Assembly: GCF_010692325.1 (NCBI RefSeq) | Contig: NZ_JAAHHW010000010.1 | Span: forward strand, 33,452-97,451 | Direction: 5' to 3' | From: Moorena sp. SIO3I8 | Lineage (GTDB): Bacteria; Cyanobacteriota; Cyanobacteriia; Cyanobacteriales; Coleofasciculaceae | DNA length: 64,000 bases | Shown here: piece by piece, positions 1 through 9,637 of the stretch | Position numbering within the stretch: the stretch's first letter is position 1 | Layout of the letters: the number at the start of each line of letters is the position of its first letter | Made by a program: the position numbers and the translations under genes | Notes under the pieces: model-generated | Seen by the model: only the letters and a program-made list of their open reading frames with translations | Told to the model about the DNA's origin: nothing | Databases searched by the model: none

Positions 1-404
1 TGAGGGTTCTGCTCCAACGTATCAGGAGTTGGTTGAGACTCTTCCGGTAATGGACGCCCCTTATCCCCCAACACCGACGCTGATGGCACCACTTGTAAGG
101 ATTCTACAGAATGATTCCAAATTGTCGTCAGGGAGCCAATACTAGCATTAGCGCCAATTTTTCCCTTCCCCACGACCAGAACCCCAGCGCCTAAACTCGC
201 TCCTGATTCCACCTCCACAGTACCTTTGTGAGCATGAATAATTGCTCCCATACCGATACAAACACCGGCTGCAATCGTTATTTTACTATCTCGATCCGCT
301 CGCAAAATTACCCCTGCTGAAATAACAGCACTAGGATCAATGCTCACATTTCCTTCCACGTATATATGAGAATTATTACTCAATTGAAGTTTAGGCAAGT
401 GCAT
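1..404 (-). CDS. ccmN: Carboxysome assembly protein CcmN (3' end beyond window)
   Basis: CcmN bridges the CcmM/Rubisco core to the CcmK shell in beta-carboxysomes. The readable part begins MHLPKLQL at the ATG at 404-402, the MHLP-type start I recall for CcmN. It then runs as left-handed beta-helix hexapeptide repeats (for example IDPSAVISAGVIL, ITIAAGVCIGMGAIIHA, VESGASLGAGVLVVG) into a Pro/Ser/Thr-rich linker. The C-terminal shell-binding peptide lies outside the window. It is the last visible gene of the minus-strand ccmK2-K1-L-M-N order. A GTG five codons upstream is a less likely start. Confidence 0.9.
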   Translation of the reverse strand, partial: MHLPKLQLSNNSHIYVEGNVSIDPSAVISAGVILRADRDSKITIAAGVCIGMGAIIHAHKGTVEVESGASLGAGVLVVGKGKIGANASIGSLTTIWNHSVESLQVVPSASVLGDKGRPLPEESQPTPDTLEQNP

Positions 405-729
405 AATTTTTGGCACAGTAGACTTCGCCGCAGTTTTGGGGGTAAAGGGTTTTGGGTAAAGGGTTTTGGGATTAAATTTGACTCTAGCACTATCATTTTT
501 GAGGGCTTCTTTACCGTTGCAAGAAGTCTAATACCTATAAATAAGCTGGTCTTGATTTAAATTAAATGGTTCTCGCAGCAAGGGAGTAGGGGGATAGGGT
601 TTGACGGTTTGTTTTCTAAGGGATGCAGTGCGGTATTGGGGCTTCCCCCCATCTACCCACACTTCCCACACTTCCCACACTTCCCACACTTCCCTATCTG
701 TTCCCTGTTCCCTGTGCTATGCTTATAAA
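405..729. repeat. ccmM-ccmN spacer with 9-bp tandem repeat
   Basis: This gap of about 325 bp lies inside the ccm operon. It holds about 4.8 copies of the 9-mer ACTTCCCAC at 661-703, a GGGTTTTGGG(TAAA) doublet near 438-472, and a G-run/C-run motif near 628-652 resembling the hairpin family seen at 22870, 23700, 43690 and 44520. I see no coding potential; the 64-residue frame at 366-560 runs antisense to ccmN and looks spurious. Confidence 0.7.
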
Positions 730-2406
730 TTAAGGCTTTTGAATCAGCGTCTCTAGAACACGCCGTTTAGCTTTCGGATCAATACCAATCAACCGTACAT
801 ACTCACCCGAATGTTGAACCAAGCAGGTTTCTAGACCTTCAACCACCTCTGAAACCCGAGTAGAGTCAATGGGGGAGCAACTCTGCCAAGAACTGGTGCG
901 GAATCGACGTTTATCCGCATGTTCAGTACCAATCCGATAACCTTGGGACAACAGGTTACGGATCTTCTCAACGATATCTTGACTCAAGGATGAACCAGAA
1001 ACCTTGCTGCCATTGAATCCTGAGGATTGGGTTGAACGGGGAGTATAGCTATAACTACTACTAGGTTTAGCAGCAGGCTTTGCAGTGTCCCCTGGTTTTT
1101 GAATAATCTTTTCCATCACCCGGCGCTTGGCTTTCGGGTCAATCCCAATCAGTCGGACATACTCACCAGCGTGGTCTGCCAAACAAGCCCCTAGGTCTGC
1201 CAAAGCCTGTGATAGGTTATCGGAGCTTATGCCAGGAGCACTCTTCCAGGAACTAGTCCGGAAGCGACGCTCATCAGCATACTCAATACCAATCCGATAC
1301 CCTTGGGACAACAGTTGACGAACTAGATCATCGACTGATGAGTCTAAGCCATTGCTAGAGAAACCCGCAGTAGGTTGAGGAGCAGAGCTGTAGGGGCTGT
1401 AGCTTCTTGAACCAGATCCAGTGGAACTTCCAGAAACAGGGCCACCCGGTTTTTGGATAATCTCTTCACACACCCGGCGTTTAGCTTTCGGGTCAATCCC
1501 AATTAGTCGGACATACTCACCAGCGTGGTCTGCCAGACAATCATCCAAGGCTTGCAGCACTTCTGATTCACGATCGGAGTGTATTCCGGAAGCACTCTTC
1601 CAGGAACTAGTACGGAAGCGACGCTCATCAGCATATTCAGCACCAATTCGGTATCCTTGGCCTAACAGTTGACGAACTCGTTGTTGAAGCTCTGAACTTA
1701 ATCCTGTATTTGAAGACATTGATCTGAAAGATTTATGGGAACTATCAGGGCTACTATGACCATTAGAGTCAGCATTTTCAGCAATTTCTTTGCGGATGGG
1801 CATCATGCAGGAATCATCCTCTGCACACTGATAACCCGCCCGCAATGCCTCATTGATTGCCACCACATGGTTAGCAAACGTTCTATCTTGCTCTTCTACA
1901 TCCGGTAGTCGGTCAGCTTGCTGCTGATTAGTAATCACCGCTCCGGAAGGAACATATTTACCGGGAGGAATTTCGACATCCTGAACAAGGGCATGCATCA
2001 TCACAATACAGCCCTCGCCAACTCTAGCATTAAACACCGTAGAGCGAAAGCCAATAAAGCAATCATCCCCAACATAAGCAGGACCATGAATCAGGCTCAT
2101 GTGGGTAATCGATGCATTCTTGCCAATCCACACCGAGTAATCTTTCTGGTCATCCCCAACAACCCGACCTTCTTCAAGACCATGAATCACAACACCATCT
2201 TGAATATTGGTACCTTCACCGATGTAAAATGGTCCCCCTTCATCAGCTCGAATCGAGGTTCCCGAGGCAATCAATACATTTGGACCAATCTCTACATCTC
2301 CAATAATGTTGGAAAAAGAATGGACATAAGCTGTGTCATCAATTTTTGGTTCAGCCAGATCCCGTGACCACGGTGTTGGGGGAGCTGCCTGGGTGCTAAA
2401 TGCCAT
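730..2406 (-). CDS. ccmM: Carboxysome scaffold protein CcmM (gamma-carbonic anhydrase domain plus three SSUL repeats)
   Basis: CcmM condenses Rubisco and recruits CcaA/CcmN during beta-carboxysome assembly. I place the start at the ATG at 2406 (MAFSTQ), 7-8 nt after a strong AGGAGG; the frame stays open 22 codons upstream without such a site. The product is 558 residues. Residues 1-205 form a gamma-CA left-handed beta-helix with the three zinc ligands H75, H102 and H107, and the C194/C200 pair that forms the activating disulfide in the Thermosynechococcus protein. Three Rubisco-small-subunit-like modules follow at about 237-320, 355-438 and 474-558, each ending in [11 protein letters not shown], joined by Ser/Pro linkers. 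Met230, just before the first module, could start a short M35-type form, but I see no clear ribosome site for it. Confidence 0.97.
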   Translation of the reverse strand: MAFSTQAAPPTPWSRDLAEPKIDDTAYVHSFSNIIGDVEIGPNVLIASGTSIRADEGGPFYIGEGTNIQDGVVIHGLEEGRVVGDDQKDYSVWIGKNASITHMSLIHGPAYVGDDCFIGFRSTVFNARVGEGCIVMMHALVQDVEIPPGKYVPSGAVITNQQQADRLPDVEEQDRTFANHVVAINEALRAGYQCAEDDSCMMPIRKEIAENADSNGHSSPDSSHKSFRSMSSNTGLSSELQQRVRQLLGQGYRIGAEYADERRFRTSSWKSASGIHSDRESEVLQALDDCLADHAGEYVRLIGIDPKAKRRVCEEIIQKPGGPVSGSSTGSGSRSYSPYSSAPQPTAGFSSNGLDSSVDDLVRQLLSQGYRIGIEYADERRFRTSSWKSAPGISSDNLSQALADLGACLADHAGEYVRLIGIDPKAKRRVMEKIIQKPGDTAKPAAKPSSSYSYTPRSTQSSGFNGSKVSGSSLSQDIVEKIRNLLSQGYRIGTEHADKRRFRTSSWQSCSPIDSTRVSEVVEGLETCLVQHSGEYVRLIGIDPKAKRRVLETLIQKP

Positions 2407-2644
2407 AGATGTTTTCCTCCTAATTTTTATTTGAGATACACTGTCATGAAATAGATTTTTGTCAAGCCCCACACTTGAGGATTGGGGTTAGTTATTTCTG
2501 CTGCTCCCACTCGGGAAATGTAATCATGCAGAAATTGCTGGATTGTTAATAGTTAACCTCTACCGTTATGGCTTATCGTTACAAATAACTGCTTTGGAAA
2601 GCTATAGGGGTCGGGTCAGAATCGAGCAATGGATTACCAGGCAT

Positions 2645-2706
2645 AAGCTACTACCCAAAGCTACTACCCAAAGCTACTACCCAAAGCTACTACCCAAAGC
2701 TACTAT
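2645..2706. repeat. 13-bp tandem repeat between ccmL and ccmM
   Basis: Four exact copies of AAGCTACTACCCA plus a partial fifth, within the 316-bp spacer (2407-2722) that separates ccmL from ccmM. No hairpin or coding role is apparent. The period equals that of the AGCTA-containing repeat at 4209-4269 upstream of ccmK2. Confidence 0.9.
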
Positions 2707-2722
2707 TGTCCGAACCTACTCA

Positions 2723-3022
2723 CTAATACTGGTCTTTTTTGCTGTAGAGCATGCTATTGTCCACACTGACCGTGTCAATAATCCCCACCACCATAGCGTC
2801 GATGGGACGCTTGTCACTCTCACCGACTTGCCGAGCCGCGCTGCCACGGCTGACTAGCACCCACTCATTTATACCAGCACCGACTATGTCAGCAGCTACC
2901 TCATACTTGGGGAGTGGTTCTCCTGCATCATCTAGGTATTGCAGGAAAAGGAATTTAGTTCCTCTAAGACTAGGATCTTTATAAGTACTAACGACCGTGC
3001 CTCGGACCTTGGCAATTTGCAT
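2723..3022 (-). CDS. ccmL: Carboxysome vertex protein CcmL
   Basis: CcmL (EutN/CcmL family, Pfam BMV) forms pentamers that cap the icosahedral vertices of the carboxysome shell. The 99-residue product has the family N-terminus MQIAKVRGTVVSTYKDPSLRG, a central GAGINEWVLVSRGSAARQ segment and the PIDAMVVGIIDTV strand, and is the usual length. It sits between ccmK1 and ccmM on the same strand, in the standard beta-cyanobacterial order. I see nothing unusual in the protein itself. Confidence 0.97.
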   Translation of the reverse strand: MQIAKVRGTVVSTYKDPSLRGTKFLFLQYLDDAGEPLPKYEVAADIVGAGINEWVLVSRGSAARQVGESDKRPIDAMVVGIIDTVSVDNSMLYSKKDQY

Positions 3023-3190
3023 TGACCTAAATTATTAACAGGACTTGGGGTGACAGGACTTGGGGGGAGATGGATTAGGGAGCAGTTATATGGCCAAGCC
3101 AAAACTAGTGGATCAAGCAATCTCTCCCCTCATGGTAAGCACATCCCCTACTTGACACCGGCATGTCTTGAATCTCAAATTGGCGGACGA

Positions 3191-3532
3191 TTATGGACGG
3201 TTCATCGGACGGATGGCGTTAGTACTCTCCCGGAACTGTTCCACATCTTCGGTATAACGAATTGGTAGAACATACTCCAGGTTTTCGTGAGGTCGAGCAA
3301 TAATATGGGTAGATAATACCTGACCTCCATTGACACGCTTAACGTTATCAATTCCAGCAGCTACCGAGGCTTGCACTTCGGAAACATCTCCCCGCACAAT
3401 CACGGTTACACGAGCGCTACCAATTTTTTCATAACCCACAAGGGTGACACGAGCCGCTTTCACCATAGCATCTGCGGCTTCTACAACCGCTGGAAAACCA
3501 AGGGTTTCCACCATTCCCACAGCAATTGACAT
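3191..3532 (-). CDS. ccmK1: Carboxysome shell hexamer protein CcmK1
   Basis: Single BMC-domain shell protein that forms the hexameric facets of the beta-carboxysome. The start is set at the ATG at 3532 ([14 protein letters not shown]), behind AGGAG; the frame is open 48 codons further upstream but that part lacks BMC similarity. The product is 113 residues: a BMC fold with the [16 protein letters not shown] segment and a C-terminal extension ending NAIRPMNRP. That extension and its position downstream of a 103-residue paralogue match the CcmK2-CcmK1 pairing. It lies 168 bp upstream of ccmL. Confidence 0.93.
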   Translation of the reverse strand: MSIAVGMVETLGFPAVVEAADAMVKAARVTLVGYEKIGSARVTVIVRGDVSEVQASVAAGIDNVKRVNGGQVLSTHIIARPHENLEYVLPIRYTEDVEQFRESTNAIRPMNRP

Positions 3533-3715
3533 GAATTTTACTCCTAGACGTTTATCAAGATTTTGATCAACCCACGCGCTGACCACACGTGGGATGGTTG
3601 TGACGGCATATAAGCGCTCTTTGCTAAACCTATAGTCACTGCATACCAACGAGTTCAGCACCCAAGCTTGTGCCAATTGCCTCTAGACTCTCTATGGTTT
3701 TTAGGAGCATCTTGG

Positions 3716-4027
3716 CTAGTAGCTACGGAACTGTTCCACAGCTTCGCTGTAACGAATTGGTAGGACATACTCTAAGTTTTCATGGGGACGAGCGATGATG
3801 TGGGTTGATACCACCTTACCTCCATTCACCCGGTTTGCTGATTCTATCCCAGCGGATACGGAAGCTTGCACCTCGGAGACATCTCCCCGCACAATCACGG
3901 TTACACGAGCGCTACCGATTTTTTCATAACCCACAAGGGTGACGCGAGCGGCTTTAACCATCGCATCAGCTGCTTCTACAACAGCTGGAAAGCCCTCAGT
4001 TTCAATCATTCCAACAGCAATTGGCAT
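3716..4027 (-). CDS. ccmK2: Carboxysome shell hexamer protein CcmK2
   Basis: First gene of the ccm operon. The 103-residue BMC protein [14 protein letters not shown]... shares most residues with its neighbour CcmK1, including [18 protein letters not shown], and differs mainly in the C-terminal tail (EAVEQFRSY). AGGAG lies 8-9 nt before the ATG at 4027. CcmK2 is normally the major facet protein of beta-carboxysomes. The two genes are clearly tandem duplicates, as in other beta-cyanobacteria. Confidence 0.95.
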   Translation of the reverse strand: MPIAVGMIETEGFPAVVEAADAMVKAARVTLVGYEKIGSARVTVIVRGDVSEVQASVSAGIESANRVNGGKVVSTHIIARPHENLEYVLPIRYSEAVEQFRSY

Positions 4028-5108
4028 TTCGCTTTTCTCCTAGTGGATTAGTCAAATAAGAGTGATGAACGCTCCCTAACTAACCTTGCAGTGTAGTTAG
4101 GGCAGTGTAGTTAGGGTTTCTGTGGTATTGCAGATAACTGCAATGTTGCCGGGTAAATCGGCCTTTTCGATACACCGTCAGAACGTGAGCCGACCAAGCC
4201 CATAGCAGGTAGCTAACTGACCTAGCTAACTGACCTAGCTAATTCACCTAGCTAACTCAGGTAGCTAAGTGTATTGGTCGTGCTTCTGTACTTCCCTTGC
4301 TCCTCGCTTAATCCGCCTCATGGTTAGTTTGGGGGGGATTAAAGGGTGGAGGGGGGTGTGGGTTTGCCTAACCAAAAGTGATTGTTTCCCTGGCCTTTCG
4401 GCCACGCTACGCTAACACCCCGGCTGAAACAAAGATAGTAGACGGGGAATGCCCTCAACATCTTTGTTTAAAGGACAACCAAAACTAAGCATAGAGAACC
4501 TTGGCGTATTTGACAATATAAAATATGATAATACTTCTTAATGAGAGACCTTAACAAAACTTAACATTCCGAGGGGGTCAGCTAGATTAGTTAACGAAAA
4601 TTCACCGTTTTGGAGAATGGTTGCTTTTGTTTTATAATTTTTTTATAACTTTTAGATAAGTAATCCTCACTAAGCGCCAGAATTTGAGTGCGGTCACCGA
4701 GTTCCTGGGTTACGGCACTGGGAACTGGGTCGCTCTAACCTGACTAAGGATAGATGGGTGGATAGATGGGTTGTCAAGCCTGATTTGAGCTTTAATCCCT
4801 TAGCTTGATCGGTTGTCAAGCCAGACTTGACCTTGAATAAGTTAGCTTGATGGGTTCTATAAAGGTTACTTGTCATGATTCCAAAAGCAGTGTTTTATGG
4901 TAATAATCAAAAAAATATTCGGAAAAAATAAGCCTGGATTATGTCCAAGATAACCCTTAACTGATAAAGTTGTAAAAATAGTAATGATTTAAGACAAATC
5001 ACCACATTATTAGCTGTAAACCGAGGAAAATCGTCACTTTAAAAAGACGTTTGGGCTAATTAGTACCGATTTTTATTTAATTGATTGCAGAAATGATGAG
5101 GTCAAGGC
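4028..5108. promoter_or_regulatory. Divergent intergenic region between ccmK2 and ndhF4
   Basis: About 1.08 kb separates the divergent ccm and ndhF4 operons, so both promoters should lie here, although I cannot place -35/-10 boxes with confidence. It contains the 13-bp repeat at 4209-4269, a GGCCTTTCGGCCACGCTACG module at 4393-4412, and an AT-rich stretch from about 4880 to 5095 that may hold the ndhF4 promoter. Two imperfect copies of a TTGTCAAGCC(A/T)GA-like segment lie near 4770 and 4812. I see no convincing gene. CO2-responsive regulators such as NdhR/CcmR or CmpR could bind here, but I identified no site. Confidence 0.5.
4209..4269. repeat. 13-bp tandem repeat upstream of ccmK2
   Basis: Four tandem 13-mers of the form (C/G)TAGCTAACTGAC, some with one to three changes, plus a partial fifth. 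They lie 180 bp upstream of the ccmK2 start, where they could overlap the promoter or leader. Confidence 0.85.
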
Positions 5109-7004
5109 GTGATGACTGAGTTGCTTACTCAGACGATTTGGGTAGTTCCCATTTACAGTTGGATTGGGGCATTTTTAACTATCCCCTGGGCAACAGGAAT
5201 AGTGCGTCGTACGGGACCGAGACCAGCGGCTTACTTTAACCTGTTGATGACACTTTTCGCCTGCATTCATGGCTGGCTGATCTTCCAAGCTTCATTACAG
5301 GAAGCGGTGCAAGAGATAGAGTTTCACTGGCTAATGGTTGCTGATATTGACATATCCTTTGTTCTGGAAGTCTCACCAGTGAGTACTGCAGCAATGGAGT
5401 TTATCACCAGCCTAAGTCTATTGGCGCAACTCTATGCTCTCGGATATATGGAGAAAGATTGGGGATTAGCTCGCTTCTTTGCCCTGATGGGATTTTTTGA
5501 AGGGGCATTGATCGGAATTGTCTTGAGTAATTCCTTATTCCTGACCTATGCTCTGTTGGAGATGCTCACGGTGTGTACTTTGCTCATTGTGGGTTTTTGG
5601 TACGCTCAGCCTTTAGCACTCAAAGCTGCCCGAGATGCTTTTCTAACCAAGCGTGTAGGAGATATATTGCTGCTAGTTGGGGTGGTGAGCTTAGCAACCT
5701 TTGCGGGAAGCTTAACCTTTTCAGACTTGTATACCTGGGCTTATTCAGCTAATCTACCGCCACTAGTGGGTAACTTACTGGGATTGGCTTTGATTGCTGG
5801 TCCAATTGGTAAATGTGCCCAATTCCCCTTGAATTTATGGTTGGATGAGGCGATGGAGGGACCCAATCCCGCTTCAGTACTGCGGAATTCCTTGGTGGTG
5901 ACTTGTGGTACTTATGTGCTGATTAAACTGGTGCCGATCGTGACCATGGTCTCACCGTTGACCTTATCGGTGTTAGTAGTTATTGGTACTATCACAGCAC
6001 TAGGCACCTCAATGGTAGCGATCGCACAAATCGATATTAAGCGATCGCTTTCCCATTCCACCAGCGCTTACATTGGTTTAGTATTTATCGCGGTTGGAAT
6101 GCAGCGCGCTGATATTGGTGTGATTTTACTGGTTGCCCATGCCTTTGCTAAAGCCTTGATGTTTATGAGCATCGGGGGGGTAATCTTCAACACTAATAAC
6201 CAAAATTTAGCTGAATTGGGGGGCTTAGGGTCAAAAATGCCCGCTACTAGCACTGCCTTTGCCGTGGGTATCGTTGGTCTGATTGGACTTTTCCCCCTGG
6301 GTGGCTTTTGGGCAATGAGTGAAGGGATTAACGCCTTTTGGTTTGATGCCCCTCTTCTGGTCATACCCTTTCTCTTCGTTAACGCAGTTACTGCCTTAGG
6401 TTTAGTCCGGGTGTTTCGGCTAGTTTTCCTAGGGAAACCCCAAGCGAAGACCCGTCGAGCACCAGAAGTACCGTGGGCTATGGCCTTACCAATGGTAGCG
6501 TTAACCATACTGACATTGCTGGTACCAGTGCTAATACGTCCGATGGAATTGCTATCGGAATGGGAGGATCTCAATCTCCTAGCCGAGGTAAGCTTGATAA
6601 TCTCTAGTGTCGTAGGTTGCACTACAGGGGCTTTAATTTACCTACCCAGAACCTGGTCGCGGTCAATTCGGATGCCGTTGAAATTGTTCCAAGACCTATT
6701 CGCCTATGACTTTTACCTGGACGAACTGTATCGTTACACCATCGTGTTTGCTGTTCTCCTATTTTCCAAGATTACAGCTTGGGTTGATAGATATATCGTT
6801 GATGGGTTAGTCAATCTGGTTGGTTTAGGAACAGTATTTAGTGGTCAAAGCCTAAAATACAGCGTTTCCGGTAAATCACAGTTTTATGTACTGACTATCC
6901 TATTAGGAATCAGCTTATTAGCAATCTTCATCACCTGGCCCTTGAATCAGTGGTCTTTGAGTCAGTGGTCTTTGGAGCAGTGGTCTTTGTTGATAGGTGA
7001 TTAG
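5109..7004 (+). CDS. ndhF4: NAD(P)H-quinone oxidoreductase subunit NdhF, CO2-uptake type (NdhF4)
   Basis: Large proton-pumping membrane subunit of the NDH-1 complex specialised for CO2 uptake (NDH-1MS'), in the thylakoid membrane. The 631-residue protein is highly hydrophobic with about 15-16 predicted helices. It has Proton_antipo_M hallmarks such as PIGKCAQFPLNLWLDEAMEGP and IAQIDIKRSLSHSTSAYIG. It starts with GTG-ATG (5109/5112); GAGG at 5098-5101 fits the GTG slightly better, so either start is possible. Assignment to the F4 rather than the F3 form rests on context: ndhD and a ChpX/CupB-type gene follow, there is no cupS, and the operon diverges from ccm, as I recall for Anabaena. The tail QWSLSQWSLEQWSL is repetitive and abuts the repeat array that begins at the stop codon. 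Confidence 0.9.
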   Translation: MMTELLTQTIWVVPIYSWIGAFLTIPWATGIVRRTGPRPAAYFNLLMTLFACIHGWLIFQASLQEAVQEIEFHWLMVADIDISFVLEVSPVSTAAMEFITSLSLLAQLYALGYMEKDWGLARFFALMGFFEGALIGIVLSNSLFLTYALLEMLTVCTLLIVGFWYAQPLALKAARDAFLTKRVGDILLLVGVVSLATFAGSLTFSDLYTWAYSANLPPLVGNLLGLALIAGPIGKCAQFPLNLWLDEAMEGPNPASVLRNSLVVTCGTYVLIKLVPIVTMVSPLTLSVLVVIGTITALGTSMVAIAQIDIKRSLSHSTSAYIGLVFIAVGMQRADIGVILLVAHAFAKALMFMSIGGVIFNTNNQNLAELGGLGSKMPATSTAFAVGIVGLIGLFPLGGFWAMSEGINAFWFDAPLLVIPFLFVNAVTALGLVRVFRLVFLGKPQAKTRRAPEVPWAMALPMVALTILTLLVPVLIRPMELLSEWEDLNLLAEVSLIISSVVGCTTGALIYLPRTWSRSIRMPLKLFQDLFAYDFYLDELYRYTIVFAVLLFSKITAWVDRYIVDGLVNLVGLGTVFSGQSLKYSVSGKSQFYVLTILLGISLLAIFITWPLNQWSLSQWSLEQWSLLIGD

Positions 7005-7776
7005 TTGTTCGCGTAGCGTGGCCAATAGGCCAAGGTTAGCAGGTTGAATGTTAGCAGGTTGTTCGCGTAGCGTGGCCAATAGGCCAAGGTTAGCCCGTTG
7101 AAGGTTAGCAGGTTGTTCGCGTAGCGTGGCCAATAGGCCAAGGTTAGCCCGTTGAAAGTTAGCAGGTTGAAAGTTAGCAGGTTGAAGGTGAGCAGGTTGA
7201 AGGTGAGCAGGTTGAAGGTGAGCAGGTTGAAGGTGAGCAGGTTGAAAGTTAGCAGGTTGAAGGTGAGCAGGTTGAAGGTGAGCAGGTTGTTCGCGTAGCG
7301 TGGCCAATAGGCCAAGGTTAGCCCGTTGAAAGTTAGCCCTTTGACTGTTGAACCTTGGCCTATTGGCCACGCGATCGCTGAAAGCGGGCCTATCGGCAGA
7401 GCCGACGCTACGCGAACGTCCATCGCGTTCAACCAATCAACCTTGGCCTATTGGCCACGCGATCGCTGAAAGCGGGCCTATCGGCAGAGCCGACGCTACG
7501 CGAACGTCCATCGCGTTCAACTAAACAACCTGCAACCAAACAACCTTCAACCTTCAACTAAACAACCTGCAACCAAACAACCTTCAACCTTCAACCAAAC
7601 AACCTTCAACCAAACAACCTTCAACCAAACAACCTTCAACCAAACAACCTTCAACAAACCAACCTTCAACCTTCAACAAACCAACCTTCAACCTTCAACA
7701 AACCAACCTTCAACCTTCAACAAACCAACCCCATGACAAGAGTTAGTAAACCAATGATTAGGAGACTGGTCGATTT
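7005..7776. repeat. Repeat array filling the ndhF4-ndhD4 spacer
   Basis: The whole 772-bp gap is repetitive. From 7007 to 7345 it is built of 15-bp units (AGCAGGTTGAAGGTG and variants) interrupted by a GC-rich module, GTTCGCGTAGCGTGGCC followed by AATA and GGCCAAGG. At 7350-7520 a segment with GCGATCGC, a GCCTATCGGCAGAGCCGACG-type motif and CGCGAACGTCCATCGCGTTC occurs twice in tandem. From 7520 to 7735 the array runs in the opposite sense as AACAACCTTCAACC-type units. The long open frames across it are by-products of periodicities divisible by three. The ndhD4 ribosome site lies just beyond it. Confidence 0.9.
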
Positions 7777-9273
7777 ATGTTGAGTGCCTTGATTTTGGTA
7801 CCAATACTGAGTGCCGCTATAGTGGGGTTTTGGCCCGGGAATGTCACCGCTAAAGCAGCTCGTCAAGTTGCCTTGGTGGTTACTGGTGGTATTTTCCTCT
7901 GGTCAGTAATATTGATGACCATGTTTAACCCCGGTGACGTGAATCTACAATTTCAGGAAAATCTTCCTTGGATTCAGGTGATTGGTTTGACCTATAGTTT
8001 AGGGGTAGATGGTCTATCGTTGCCCTTACTAATCCTAAATGGTCTGCTAACCGCAATTGCCCTGTACTGCACAGATTCCAACGTCATTCGCCCTAGGTTG
8101 TATTACGCTCTGATGCTGTTGCTAAATGGCGCTGTTGCCGGTGCCTTCCTAGCTCAGGATTTACTGCTGTTTTTTATCTTCTATGAGCTGGAACTGATTC
8201 CCCTATATTTGTTGATTGCAATTTGGGGGGGTAAGCGCAGAGGCTATGCTGCAACCAAGTTTCTCCTCTACACAGCCCTTTCCGGAGCCTTGGTTCTAGC
8301 GTCATTCCTGGGCTTAGTGTTTTTGAGTGGTTCCTCTAGCTTTAGCTACGCCGAGACCAGGGAGCTGGCATCATTACTACCCGTTGCTCAGCAATTAATT
8401 CTCTTAGGAGCGGTTCTAATTGGCTTCGGGATTAAAATTCCCTTTGTGCCATTCCATACCTGGTTGCCAGATGCCCACGTGGAAGCATCAACCCCAGTTT
8501 CAATTCTATTAGCTGGTGTGCTCCTGAAATTAGGTACCTATGGTTTGTTGCGGTTTGGCTTAGGTTTGTTTCCGGAACCTTGGACAATTCTGGCACCTTG
8601 GTTGGGAATTTGGGCAGCAGTGAGTTCCCTTTACGGAGCATTCAATGCCATTGTCCAGAAAGATATGAAAAAAATGGTGGCATATAGTTCTGTCGCTCAC
8701 ATGGCATACATTCTGTTAGCTGCTGCTGCTGCCACTAAGCTAGCGTTGGTAGCCTCAGTTTTGCATATGATCAGTCACGGTTTAATATCAGCGCTACTGT
8801 TTTTATTAGTCGGTATCATTTATAAGAAAACTGGCTCACGGGATATCACTATCCTCAATGGTCTATTAAATCCGGAACGGGGTATGCCAGTAGTTGGTAG
8901 TTTGATAGTGCTTGGTGTAATGGCTAGTGCTGGTATCCCTGGCATGGTGGGATTTATCTCTGAGTTTCTGGTCTACTGGGGTAGTCTCCAGGTATTACCA
9001 ATCCCAACTATCCTATGCATGCTCAGCACCGGTTTAACGGTTGTTTACTTTTTACAACTAGTTGGTGGAGCCTTCTTTGGTCGTCTGGCTAACCATTTAA
9101 CTGATTTACCAACCGTTAAGTTCACAGAACAATTACCAGGGCTGGTTTTAGCCCTATTGATTGTGGTTCTGGGACTACAGCCAGGATGGTTACTTAATTT
9201 AAGTGAACCGATCACAGCAACTTTGGTAACGACACCACCGAATGTAGCTGTGAATGTATCAAGCAATAGTTGA
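7777..9273 (+). CDS. ndhD4: NAD(P)H-quinone oxidoreductase subunit NdhD, CO2-uptake type (NdhD4)
   Basis: Antiporter-like membrane subunit that pairs with NdhF4 and CupB in the constitutive CO2-uptake NDH-1 complex. The 498-residue polytopic protein carries typical NuoM/NdhD motifs: FFIFYELELIPLYLLIAIWGG with its conserved Glu, IPFVPFHTWLPDAHVEA, and QKDMKKMVAYSSVAHM. AGGAG at 7760-7764 precedes the ATG by 12 nt. The D4 label comes from gene order, not from a phylogeny. The last 15 residues are Thr/Asn/Ser-rich, and repeats begin directly after the stop. Confidence 0.9.
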   Translation: MLSALILVPILSAAIVGFWPGNVTAKAARQVALVVTGGIFLWSVILMTMFNPGDVNLQFQENLPWIQVIGLTYSLGVDGLSLPLLILNGLLTAIALYCTDSNVIRPRLYYALMLLLNGAVAGAFLAQDLLLFFIFYELELIPLYLLIAIWGGKRRGYAATKFLLYTALSGALVLASFLGLVFLSGSSSFSYAETRELASLLPVAQQLILLGAVLIGFGIKIPFVPFHTWLPDAHVEASTPVSILLAGVLLKLGTYGLLRFGLGLFPEPWTILAPWLGIWAAVSSLYGAFNAIVQKDMKKMVAYSSVAHMAYILLAAAAATKLALVASVLHMISHGLISALLFLLVGIIYKKTGSRDITILNGLLNPERGMPVVGSLIVLGVMASAGIPGMVGFISEFLVYWGSLQVLPIPTILCMLSTGLTVVYFLQLVGGAFFGRLANHLTDLPTVKFTEQLPGLVLALLIVVLGLQPGWLLNLSEPITATLVTTPPNVAVNVSSNS

Positions 9274-9637
9274 AGGTTAACAGGTTGTTTGCCCTTGGCG
9301 TTCGGTGTAGGGTAGGTTAACAGGTTGAAAGTTAACAGGTTGAAAGTTAGCTGGTTGAAAGTTAGCTGGTTGAATGCGATGGACGTTCGCGTAGCGGAGG
9401 CCGTAGGCCACGCCAAAGGCGAACGGCTCTGCCGATAGGCCCGCTTTCAGCGAACGCATTCAACCTTAGCCAAAAGGCCACGCGTGCGCGTTCAACACCT
9501 AAAAAACCTTAAACTTTAAACCTTAAACTTTAAACCTTAAACTTTAAACCTTAAACAACCTTCAACCTTAAACTTTCAACCTTAAACAACCTTCAACCTT
9601 CAACAACTTTCAACCTTCACCCTTCACCCTAATTATT
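9274..9637. repeat. Repeat array filling the ndhD4-cupB spacer
   Basis: This 364-bp gap starts with GAAGGTTAACAGGTTG-type units (9275-9372). It then has a GC-rich segment with GTTCGCGTAGCGGAGGCC and GCCAAAGGCGAACGGCTCTG (9384-9430), and finishes with AAACCTTAAACTTT and AACCTTCAACC units up to about 9620. It has the same architecture as the ndhF4-ndhD4 spacer. The 123- and 60-residue frames read from it are artefacts. Confidence 0.9.

Noticed and set aside
1127..2367. Plus-strand frames opposite ccmM
   Set aside because: They are antisense shadows of the SSUL repeats and the beta-helix; the near-identical pieces only mirror the repeat structure of CcmM.
4694..4876. 60-residue minus frame with KSGLTT repeated
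   Set aside because: The repetition reflects a duplicated DNA segment upstream of ndhF4; no start signal or homology.
6918..7436. Long minus-strand frames of 172 and 143 residues downstream of ndhF4
   Set aside because: They translate 15-bp repeats (LQPAH, NLLTF), overlap the ndhF4 end antisense, and have no start signal or family.
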